16,596 nt of DNA from Perkinsus olseni (Eukaryota; Perkinsozoa; Perkinsida; Perkinsidae), in contig JABANP010000805.1 of the NCBI GenBank assembly GCA_013115135.1, positions 1 to 16,596 of the forward strand, read 5' to 3'. Below the pieces are notes generated by a model that worked only from the letters and a program-made list of their open reading frames with translations, was not told where the DNA came from and did no database searches. The stretch's first letter is position 1; each line of letters starts with the position of its first letter. A program made the translations under genes and the position numbers. Positions 1 to 8,361 of the stretch are shown here, piece after piece.

Positions 1-165
1 TTCACCCGTGATGTGAAAAACCACTAGTGAAAAACGCATTTCACATTTTCACATCGTGAAATTCACTTTCGACTGGTGAAAAACGCGTAAAACACACGCA
101 GTGTTTTTCACCCATGGTGTAAAACGCGGAGTAATTTCGCGTTTTTTTCGCGAAAATGGCGAAGT
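1..165. repeat. Cluster of short palindromic motifs (left block)
   Basis: Dense, imperfect copies of GTGAAAAACGC and its complement, plus the palindromic core TTTTTTCGCGAAAA near 145-156, occur in both orientations with variable spacing. The motif family is the same as at 2820-3310, and a weaker version may occur at 16510-16596. No open frame here looks coding. The arrangement suggests an interspersed repeat, decayed MITE-like elements or a fold-back array. The sequence gives no function. Confidence 0.7.
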
Positions 166-362
166 CGCTCGGGCTTCGTGACTGAAGTTCAGCCAATGTT
201 GGCGACAAGTTAATGACGCCAGTCGTAAAGGGCGACTAGTGCGACTTTCACTGAACACGGAACCACTAGGCGGGGAAAGCTCTCCAGTTAGCTACGCCAG
301 TACCGGTCTGTTGATGATACAGAAAATCGAAATTAATAAGAATACGACATGCACAAGAGGCT

Positions 363-1239
363 CTACTTGGCAACCCGCGACGCCTGACGGCATGACACCG
401 GCATCTCGTATACAGAAAAATCGAAGCGCTTAAGAAAACCGAAGGCACGTTCGACAATGCTGCGCAGAGACGCGTGTCTCTGGTTAAAGGTGACCTCCCT
501 GTCATTGAGAACACGCCCGCGGACACGCTTGTGAGGCGTTATAAGCCGCAAAGCTCTGTTTCCGCCGGAGGCATACCCCAGGTCTGCCATGAGACGGGTC
601 CCGGGAGGGACAACGAGTTCACCGAGTCGAACGGTCTCTCTATAAATATACAGGTCGTGGCGAGCTCCAATCCACGGCAAGCTCACGTGAACAATACGGC
701 CACGAAGGTCAACCACAGCCTGAATTTTCACAACGTGAGACTTATACTTAGGTTGGTAGTAACAACCTTGGTTATGACTTGGTCGACGGATGCGGATGGG
801 GAACACATCAACATGCCCAATGACGTTCCTAAAGGGACCGTTCCCTCCAAAGCGAGGAAGGCCTAGGAGGCTCTGCGGGATGTAAGGGTGCTCAAGCAGA
901 AAGTCGTGCAGTCGTATCTCAAGATCAGCCACTGTTTGGGCAAAAGATCCACCGCATCTGGTCCTCATCTCGTGGTAGTCAGAGTTCTGCTTGTAACCTG
1001 AGACAACTAGCAGAGCTAGCAGGCCACTAGCTGTGAGGCTACTAACCTCGCAATAGCTCTAGTAAGTGGGGTTTACGGAACGGTCTCCCAAGCTGCAAGT
1101 CCTGCTGGAGCCGAGCCCACAGCCAGTCGACGAAGTCCTCCGTGTAGCCGTAGACAAAGCGGAACATCAGAGCAGGGACGCGCAAGCAGGAAACTACGTG
1201 GACATGTTCATCGCAAGGCCATACGCCCCAATTCAACAT
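363..1239 (-). CDS. PIF/Harbinger (HARBI1-like, DDE_Tnp_4) transposase
   Basis: The model has two exons on the minus strand, 1239-1047 and 997-363, joined across a 49-base intron (donor GTTAGT, acceptor GTCTCAG, phase 1) to give 275 aa. The DDE_Tnp_4 nuclease fold is recognisable. The first catalytic Asp is in GHVDVFPI (D128), followed by the Tyr-rich YYQPKYKSH stretch. Next come the IGARHD block (D179), the second catalytic Asp in MADLGY (D203) and the catalytic Glu in IVERAFGFLK (E247). All three DDE residues are present. The N-terminal exon, with FRFVYGYTEDFVDWL, resembles the helical region before the nuclease domain. The protein ends soon after the catalytic Glu, shorter than typical HARBI1 proteins. 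An alternative last exon at 307-266, across an intron from 413 to 308 (phase 0), would give a different 13-residue tail. The start is uncertain because the first Met may not be the true one. The gene lies 27 bases downstream of the 1267-2324 gene in the same direction. Confidence 0.83.
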
Positions 1240-1266
1240 AACGACCGGAGCAGAAACTAACGAGGT

Positions 1267-1481
1267 TCACTGGGTGCGACGACGCTTCGACCCAGCTGGC
1301 CGGCCCTTAGGCTTGCCTTTGCCTTTGGCCTTGGCTTTGGCCTTGGCCTTGGCCTTGGCCTTAGCTTCAGCCTCAGCCTTGGCCTTTGACTTGGCCCGGG
1401 CATCAGCTCGCCCAGCACGATCCTTCTTGAGTTCCTGAATCTGCGCTTCCTCTGATGGGTGGCCGCCATTCTCGTCATCCG

Positions 1482-1519
<38 letters not shown>

Positions 1520-2324
1520 CCGTCGCTGTCCTCCCCTTCGCTCGACAGCACTTGGCTCCCGCCGTCGCCATCCTCGACTGAGCCGGAGCTCCTCCCACGG
1601 CTCTCTTCGATGAGCATAATCATCAGAGACTCCATTCGTGAGGATGTTTCAGCCAGGGCCGTTAAGGCGGACGCCATGGTCGTCACCGCTTGCGCAGTCT
1701 CTCTCGAAGACTGCGCGATACTGGCCATACGTGCATCTAGACGTTTAAACCAGTAGGACTCATTGCCCGCAACAGTCCCTTGAAGCCCATTCGACGAGGA
1801 AGAGGAAGCCGCGACAACCGAAGGAACCGAACCATCAGCAGTAACCGCAACAGAAGAGGACGTTGGAGCCACAGGAATTCGCTGACCCAACTCCTCACCC
1901 TGCGGGCCTTGGTCTTGTGGCGAGCGCCCAAGAGCCTCGTCCAGGTCGTAATCGTAGAGAAAGATAAGACGGTCCACGAACCCAGGAATGGGGTACCCAA
2001 AGTGGTTAGCCACCTTTTCGATGTCCTGACAAGTCCCCCGCATCATGCTACTCTTCTGATTCTTCCTAGTAGTAGGATCGGACGACGGAATCTTGTTGCC
2101 CAGTTGCAAGACTCTGTCGTATTCGACAGCGTACGTCTTCCATCTGAGCAAGTCCGTGAAAGAGCATTGAAGATTGGTTGCGCTTACGCTCTCAAATACT
2201 GCTCCGCCCTCCAGACGGCCAGGGCCGCAACCTGGCGCCGAGTGATGTCGGCCTGGACGTGCGCAAGGTCCAGAGCTTCCACAGAGCCAGGGAGTTCGGC
2301 AAGGAGAAGCGAAGTGATTGGCAT
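1267..2324 (-). CDS. Unknown protein with polyaspartate run and Lys-Ala tail, paired with the transposase
   Basis: I do not recognise the family. The model is exon 1 at 2324-2188 and exon 2 at 2143-1267, with a 44-base intron (donor GTAAGC, acceptor TGCTCAG, phase 2), giving 337 aa. Reading straight through exon 1 in the exon 2 frame gives a Cys/Pro/Gly-rich stretch, whereas the spliced frame gives a regular helical N-terminus, which favours the intron. The parts in order are: a folded-looking region at about 1-120 with WKTYAVEYDR and YDYDLDEALG; a Ser-rich linker; a helical, possibly coiled-coil segment at about 176-225; acidic residues with 12 consecutive Asp (about 255-266); a Lys-Ala alternating tail (about 297-324); and KRRR as a likely nuclear signal. 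PIF/Harbinger elements usually carry a second, Myb/SANT-type DNA-binding protein beside the transposase. The position fits that role, but I cannot see a convincing SANT motif, so the role is inference. Confidence 0.62.
1311..1398. repeat. Hexanucleotide tract (GGCCTT-like) within the 1267-2324 gene
   Basis: Tandem, slightly varied copies of a six-base unit (GGCCTT/GGCTTT on the plus strand) are read on the minus strand as alternating Lys and Ala codons. The unit length keeps the frame, so copy-number changes would only lengthen or shorten the basic tail. Confidence 0.85.
1482..1519. repeat. (CAT)n microsatellite encoding the polyaspartate run
   Basis: About twelve uninterrupted CAT/ATC trinucleotides on the plus strand are read as GAT (Asp) codons on the minus strand. 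The purity of the codons suggests recent slippage rather than old, selected acidic sequence. Confidence 0.93.
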
Positions 2325-2530
2325 CAATTACGGCGCTAGAATCAGCTAGCAAGACAACTCACTCCCTGCGATACTTGTAGGTAACTTAGACGCAGGCTGC
2401 ATCATGCAGGGCACACCAAGGGGGTATCTTTGCTCAAGGGGTATCTTTGCGCACGCTGGAAATTCCCTAGTGCGCCGAGGATGCACCTTTCCTGTGGAGG
2501 TCGCCCTCGCCGCTGGGCCACTTTACTGGT

Positions 2531-2605
2531 TATAGGTCAGTTGGCTCAGTAGGTTACTCTGCCATGCTGTACCCCGGAAGATCCCGGGTTCAAATCTTGC
2601 TAAGC
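2531..2605 (+). repeat. tRNA-like head, probably of a tRNA-derived SINE
   Basis: An A-box-like TGGCTCAGTAGG (2542-2553) is followed 33 bases later by a B-box-like GGTTCAAATCT (2587-2597), the spacing of an internal RNA polymerase III promoter. The acceptor arm does not close and the T-stem flanking TTCAAAT pairs poorly (mismatched C-C and two G-T), so a working tRNA is unlikely. The sequence to about 2800 has no convincing open frame and could be the SINE body. Its end cannot be placed from one copy. Confidence 0.5.
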
Positions 2606-2819
2606 TCTCCACCGCTCTCCCTCACAGAGGGGTCCGCTAGACTGGTCGCTACACATGGCTGTGTGATGGGATGTACCATCGAGTACCTCCCGGAGGCCCC
2701 AACTTGAAATGCCAGTAGTCTGACGGATCCCGCTCTTGAGTGAGGTGGCCCTCTGGCGGAATGCGGATGCACAGCAGTGGCGGGTCCTGGGGTCGTATTG
2801 CTAGTCCGCCTCTGAGTTC

Positions 2820-3310
2820 TCATGTTTTTCGCGTTTTTCACGGTGTTCAACGCGTAATCTTCGTGAAAAACGCGTTTTTCATTCAAAATTATCGGCGAGA
2901 CTCGAGTGATATGTAAAACGCGATTTACACTCGGCGCTTCGCGGTATATCACTTTTTTCGCGAAACGCTCCGTGCGTTTTTCGCGAGAGGGCGTTAATTG
3001 CGTTATGAATTTCGCGAAAGGCTCCGACTTCGTGTTATTTCGCGTTTTCTGCGCTTTCCACTTGGCGGAAAACTGAAGTGAATTTTCGCGAGAAGGGCTT
3101 CGAACTCACCCCTCTCATGATGTGAAAAACACGATTTACATCCCATTTTTCGCGATAAACCCGTTTTTTAGCGAAATGGTCAATGTGTTTTTCGCGAAAT
3201 GGTCCCCACGGCCATGTGTATTTCGCGAAGTGATTTGACTTCAATTCACGTCGCGATTTTCGCGTTTTTCACTTGACGAAAAACGCCACTTCGCGTATTA
3301 CGGGTGAAAC
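2820..3310. repeat. Cluster of short palindromic motifs (right block)
   Basis: About 490 bases are packed with TTTTTCGCGAAA, GTTTTTCGCG, TTTCGCGAA and GTGAAAAACGC in both orientations, for example near 2860-2880, 2950-2985, 3140-3215 and 3255-3300. The block belongs to the same family as bases 1-165, and together they bracket the two transposon-type genes and the SINE-like head. No tandem period is obvious; copies are irregularly spaced and diverged. Open frames crossing it are low-complexity artefacts of the repeats. Confidence 0.75.
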
Positions 3311-3780
3311 TCCACTAATAAAGTCATCAACTAGCGTCAAGCTAAGCTTAGGAGCCATACAAAAATACCGCAGACGAACCGTCAGCCCCGCTACATCCGG
3401 TTCTCCGCTGTGCCTTCCCTCATCCGATCGCACGCTGTCTGATTGATGTGTCGTGCGAGGGGGTCCACTATTGGTGGGAGCAGAAGTCGAACTTGGAAGC
3501 ATCAAGTTCAAGGTTGCCGAAGAAACTGTTATCGAAAAATCTGTTATCGCAATAGCGAGGATGGTACATTACCATTGGTAATACCATCATGGTAGGCAGG
3601 ACTGTGTTTTGGCTTGTGCTCTATGTTTGTCGAACGATTTTCATTGACCCACACGATCGAGTTGATCAGAGGATATCCGCAGTTTTCTATTCTCAGTTTG
3701 CGTTCAGTCCCTTTTCACAATGGGGCATTTTTATTCGTCAGCTAGAAGGGAAAACGCAGGCCGAGTGAGGACCAAAAATT
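3311..3780. other. Non-coding stretch with a small hairpin
   Basis: I see no supported gene here. Bases 3560-3588 form an inverted repeat, GATGGTA..TTACC around a three-base ATT loop against GGTAATACCATC, with a two-base insertion in the left arm. A direct repeat of CTGTTATCG occurs just upstream (about 3525 and 3540). The rest is unremarkable sequence between the repeat block and the decayed coding region. Confidence 0.5.
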
Positions 3781-3790
3781 TTATGAGCTG

Positions 3791-3930
3791 CAGAATACCA
3801 TTTAAAGTTACAGGAGGAAGAAGAGCTCGCAGTGGAGTGGCAGATGTCAGAATTCGTCGAAGCGATGCTGAAGAACCTCCATGAATTCGAAGAGGCAATG
3901 ACCAGCATCATTGACCAGGCCTCTGCGGAT
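3791..3930 (+). other. Possible short exon, acidic, family unknown
   Basis: The frame containing the ATG at 3844 is open from an acceptor-like GAGCTGCAG (ending at 3793) to a consensus donor GAG|GTAAGC near 3932. It encodes a Glu-rich helical peptide, with EEEELAVEWQ followed by MSEFVEAMLKNLHEFEEAMT. A candidate acceptor TGTCTAG ends at 3997. It may be the 5' part of the gene whose remains lie at 4032-4480, but the frames after 3998 do not join cleanly. Weakly supported. Confidence 0.3.
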
Positions 3931-4031
3931 CAGTCAGAGGTAAGCCTGTCTGTAAGCATAGGAGTTTTGGCTTTACGTTTTGGATTCAATGTCTAGGGAT
4001 TCAACGACAGAGATGGGCTGAAGCGGGGAAG

Positions 4032-4480
4032 TAGGCCCGAACCGGACCCCGAAGCCCCCCAAAAAGGCGGAGGTTGTCGAACACTCTGGACATGGACGTA
4101 CTTGCTGATCGTGTAACACGATTCGTCGGTTTTTTCAGGCTGCTTACAGGAAAGGCCTTAGAGATGTAATAGGGGATCCACGAAGAAAAGATCGAGCTAG
4201 AAGGCCGGGACTTCAAGGCCCCCAGGGAAGAAGTATAAGGTTAAGTACAATATAAACCCTTCGAATCTGACGAAGCGCCAAATTGTGGAAGACCTCAAAG
4301 AATGGTCAATAGTCTGTCGAGAATGGGAACACGTTCCTCCTGCAAGTGCCGCGACCGGTATTTTGTGATACCCTGTCGCTGTTTCAGGCAGCTCTGAAGG
4401 TGTTCCGAGAATTAGGAATTCCTTTCAGCAGGACAGAAAGAAGTAATGATGCTACTGACGACGATGTAATGATGATGTAA
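4032..4480 (+). pseudogene. Decayed coding region, possibly retroelement gag-like
   Basis: Three protein-like segments follow one another in different plus-strand frames. Bases 4035-4166 (with PPKRRRLSNTLDMD and LLTGKALEM) end in adjacent stops TAA TAG. The same frame resumes at 4173 (GIHEEKIELEGRDFKAP) and stops at 4236. A second frame from about 4225 (KKYKVKYNINPSNLTKR, LKEWSIVCREWEHV) stops at 4366. A third frame runs from 4367 (DTLSLFQAALKVFRELG) to TAA at 4478. This order looks like one protein broken by a double stop and two frameshifts, the first beside a run of five C. The LTGKALE block followed by a charged helix recalls retrotransposon capsid (Gag) proteins, but the match is from memory and weak. 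Unresolved introns in a live gene are an alternative, though I found no clean set of GT-AG junctions that repairs it. Confidence 0.42.
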
Positions 4481-4640
4481 TGATGTTTGGTAATACTGTA
4501 GTGAGTTTTGAGTTCGGCAGTCAGGCAGGTTTCGTTCCATACCGGGCGCTCACCTGACGTTGGGTACGAGAACGCCACGCTGAATCATATGAGTGCTAGT
4601 CTAAAGGCGCCCTATTCAGGGTGTGCAGGATCTTGATCTG

Positions 4641-7263
4641 ATGGGCCTGCACGTCGTCCACTGGTCCCTATTCGTCGTAGCAACCTGCGTCGTCGGAGCT
4701 GAGGGGAAACCTCGAATGCATTTCAACGACAACACGGATGAACTGAAGATACTCGTGTTCAGCGATCTGCACTACGGCGAGGGTGAAGACAAGGACCGCC
4801 GATCGGACGTAGGCAAGGCTTACTCCACCGCTGCAATCGTATACGTCACCGTTAGACAGGCTTCCTTCCGCGGGATCCTTGACCTGCTGTTTGGCGGGGG
4901 TTTTCACTTACTTCCGATGCCGCTATCTTCGTTCTCGCGCTAAGAAATGATACGGATGAGGGAGGCAAGTGTCCGCATCTCTGCAGTTAGGGTTGACAAT
5001 TCGCGTTGAGTGTGTTTTTCTTCGCATTCTTTCAGGCATTCCAACGAAAAATGTTGGAAGCCGAGAAGCCGGACATGGTGAGTCCGGACCGTAGCAGAGG
5101 AAAAACCAATGGAATGTCTAGTGGCCCATCTTCGCTTCGACTGCGCCTTCATGTGGCAGGTCGTCTTCAATGGTGACGCCTACTCTGACTACAGTGCTCC
5201 TGAGACCTGCAAGGGCAGTGGAGATTGTACGGAGTGGTTCGAAGCACAATGGGGTCGCTTCACTTCCGCAGTCAGGCAGCTGCAGGTGATTCATGACTCA
5301 TCATAATCAACTAGAGAATGGCCCGATGCCTTCCTTCCGTTCTAGGGCTTAGGTTGGCTGAATTACGGAACACGGGGGGGAGTGTCATATCTGTAACGAA
5401 AAAAAGGAATTCCGGCTGCCCTTTTGAAGCTCGCCGAGGTTGCATTCTAGGGCTTCAAGCGCCATTTTCATTCATTTTGCTAAGCGTCAGTCAGACTTCG
5501 GCAGATACCGTATGCCTTCACACTGGGCAACCATGACCATCTCCCTGCCGGAGTTAAACCCGATGGCAAGTCCGTCATAACTTATGATAGTACACACAGC
5601 GGGTGGAGCCTCTCGAGGAAAGGTATCATCAGAGTCACGGAGAACCCGAACCACCCTCTGTTGTTAGCCCCTCCCGGAGTCAGTGGTGGGTCTGTCTACT
5701 ACGTGCCCGTGTATGAGAACTCGACGGTGAAGGGCCGACCAACAGGTGTGTTGTGGATGTTGGACTCCGATAAAGAGAACTGCATGGGGTTGAAGGGCTG
5801 GGGATGCGTTACGGAGGACCAGATAGAATGGTGAGCCTTTATATCTAGGCCTTCGGCGCGTTCGTAGTTTTGGACTGAGAAGAATTCGTTATTTGGCGGA
5901 GAGAAGGCGAGGAGCGTCGATATGTATGTGCAAGTGTTTTGAACCTCCAGAAAACTCTTTCGCGTATCCTATCGCCCCCACCGGTGCTCTCGGAGCCATC
6001 GTCTCGTGCGGCCTAACCCGCACAGGTTCAAGTCCCAGGCAGACTCTGATGAGCTCACAGGAGTTCAAGGCATTGTATTCGTGCATATACCATTGCAAGA
6101 GGTAGCGTACCAGCCGCGGTCGTCGTTAGTCGCTGTTCTGGGCGGCGTGATGCGGAGGAGGCAACCTGCTCAATGAGCGCCTCTCATTGCTGTCCTCGGT
6201 GGCCTGTCGTTCCGGATGTACCAAGACTTCCGTTGCAATCAGCATCTCGATGTTTGGAGCGGCGAAAGATCAGTCCAGCGAAGACGTTTCCCTCGCGGCG
6301 CTGCTTCAGATCCTTCTCTACTGGAATGCGTATGGTGGAGACCCGAGTCTTGTGACTGGCTTGAAGACGGAGGACGTCTGTTGCAGTAGCGTGAACACTG
6401 GTGAGAGGGCGTCGAATGCGGGTCGCTGAGGCGCAGCAGCAGTTGTCTTTTCCCGATGTTTTGCAGTGTTTGCTCTACTCTGTGCGGATTTGGCGTCGTT
6501 GCTTCCCGTCAGCTCAGCGAGTTGTCCTCTGCAGGCCTTTTTGCGGCGGCCTTCGACCATAATGTAAGTGGAATCTTCCACGGCCATGATCACAATAACG
6601 ACTTCCTCGCTCGAGTAGAGTCGAACTCTCGGACGATACACGTCGGGTATGGCAGGAAGAGTGGCTACGGCGGCTACGGTGGAGGTGAGCGTGTCAAGGG
6701 TCGTCTGCTCCAGTGACACATCAGCGTGAGGCTTCGCACTGCGGCCTTCCACTGCAAGTGCACAGACATCGGCCGCAGGCAATCTGAGACAGACGCTATT
6801 GTATCCTAGCCGTCGAGAGAGACATAGAGAATACTGTAGATTCAACAGAGGGACTTCAATAGCCCCTTCGCGCGTAGAATCTGCTTCCACAGGCTGTGGA
6901 CCACAGCTGAGAGCTTCGAAGGCTCTCCCACGCTGTGCTGGGCATCAGAGCGTCGTGTATCATACACCGTGTATGTTGATGGATCGCCTTGTGATGCGAT
7001 CAGTCCTTGCCGACGTGCCTGGCGCCACCGTCATTGTTATGAAACTTAGCGAAGACCGACAGAGTTACTCGTGGAGCAGTTACATGCGACTGGAGAGGAC
7101 CTCGGCCATGCGAAACGTGGCCAGGCAGATTGAGGTGAGTTGAAATCTTCGCTGTGTGGGCGTATCTCGGCCCGATCCGCGCAGACCACGTGGCTTCCTG
7201 TTCCAGGCACGACGCGTGCTTTCTCGCTCTGATGTCCAAGGGCTCTGCGCCGGAATGACGTAA
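4641..7263 (+). CDS. Secreted calcineurin-like metallophosphoesterase, purple acid phosphatase 28/29-Dcr2 type, copy A
   Basis: Nine exons: 4641-4808, 5036-5077, 5160-5285, 5505-5830, 6026-6101, 6310-6400, 6535-6684, 7004-7134 and 7207-7263. All junctions are GT-AG and in phase, giving 388 aa, close to plant PAP29. The metal-binding set is complete: SDLHYG (D42, H44), FNGD (D76), GNHD (N121, H122), FVHIP (H241) and GHDH (H294, H296). The IHVGYGRKSGYGGYG stretch is typical of this subfamily. Residues 1-22 form a likely signal peptide, so the enzyme should enter the secretory route. The family is thought to cleave phosphate esters; the substrate here is unknown. I chose the ATG at 4641 because it begins the signal peptide and matches copy B. 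An acceptor-like CTATTCAG ending at 4619 lies just upstream. Copy B at 8362-10679 is a tandem paralogue with the same exon plan. Confidence 0.9.
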
Positions 7264-8361
7264 TCAAGGTGAATCCACCTCCACAGTCTTTCCTGCTTGC
7301 CCGACTCATACCTGCGATTATTCATGATGACCTCAAGTTCAAGTTCGTGCTGCGGCCGGCAGTGCTCGCCGTGCGCAGTTTCCTCTTCGTGAGATTCATG
7401 ACGATTTTTGTTGCACAGTTCTTGGAGCCTATCTGTCGCGCGTGTGATATTGAGTCGTCAATTTCGGATCGGATGGAAGGGAGGTTCAGTCAGACTCTTC
7501 TGGAGGCGCATCAGTAGCTGGGCATACATCGTGATGAAACATGAAATGAGTTCGTATGAGCCATACGGTATGACACATTTCTCATCTCCCGAGGTATCAA
7601 TTCGCCCTAGTAGAGAATCCCAATGCACCAGGACGCTTTTGCGTAGTTATGCAAGCACTAACCCAATCGCCCCGCTTCGCCGGTGTCCGAGAGGCGTCTG
7701 AGGAGCCTCGTGTCCATGATCTTCGAAGTGCGCAATTTCTCATCTCGGGCGGCTGTTGTTATCTTCAACGTGGACTCCAAACTAACCCAAGACACGCGGT
7801 TCGCGACCCGTCTGCCGCCACGACCCAGACAACGACGTCTGACAGTTAGGTGTCCAAGCTAACTCTAGGCGAAGAGCGTGGGTGGGAGCGAAGCAAGCTT
7901 TGCGCATGCGTGCAATTGCATGGACAACATAGCTCACAGCAAGGCGATTCTAGAGCAACAATAAGGGTACCAGCCTCAGCCGTCAGCACCACTGTATATT
8001 GGGTGCTGTACATGATGGCAAGCGTTCACGGAGCTTCCTACTCCATAGTGAAAACCATCTTTTCAGCTTCATACTTCCGAACTTCGTACGCCTCGCACTC
8101 ACGTGTATGAGTATGTGTGCTGGATTACGCTTCAGATGGCGCTATGGGTCACCCTCACGCTCATTTCCCCTCGAGACCGGTGTCACAATTCTTGGAGCCC
8201 CGTTTTTTATGTCCTCGCAGTACCGGGTTTTTCCGGAAAGACTTTTAAATCCTTCCCATCTTGCGTTGACTATAAGCAACAACAGAGAAGCAACAATGCA
8301 AGAAAAGTTGAAGAGCACGATATTGCGCTCTTCGAGAGAGGCAGTGTGATACCGTTACTCC
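7264..8361. other. Intergenic region between the two phosphatase copies
   Basis: About 1.1 kb without a gene I can support. The first bases after copy A's stop (AATCCACCTCCAC) resemble those after copy B's stop (ATTCCACCTACTCCAC), so the duplicated unit reaches into the 3' untranslated region. TTCTTGGAGCC occurs twice (about 7420 and 8191). The promoter and 5' untranslated region of copy B must lie toward the right end, but no TATA-like element stands out. Confidence 0.5.

Noticed and set aside
1..165. CRISPR array
   Set aside because: Motifs occur in both orientations with irregular spacing and no constant repeat-spacer period, and the genome is eukaryotic.
474..866. Plus-strand open frame opposite the transposase
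   Set aside because: The minus strand carries the full DDE signature in the same place.
230..2480. Terminal inverted repeats bounding the Harbinger-type cassette
   Set aside because: CTAGTGCG-type words occur near both ends, but no convincing inverted pair with a target duplication could be found by eye.
2531..2605. Functional tRNA gene
   Set aside because: The box motifs fit, but the acceptor arm and T-stem do not pair and no sound anticodon arm can be drawn.
6318..6890. 190-codon minus-strand open frame across exons 6-7 of phosphatase copy A
   Set aside because: It lies opposite well-supported exons and introns, ignores their boundaries, and has no counterpart opposite copy B.
7269..7517. 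Open frame just after copy A
   Set aside because: It begins only with GTG, shows no motif, has no counterpart after copy B and looks like 3' untranslated sequence.
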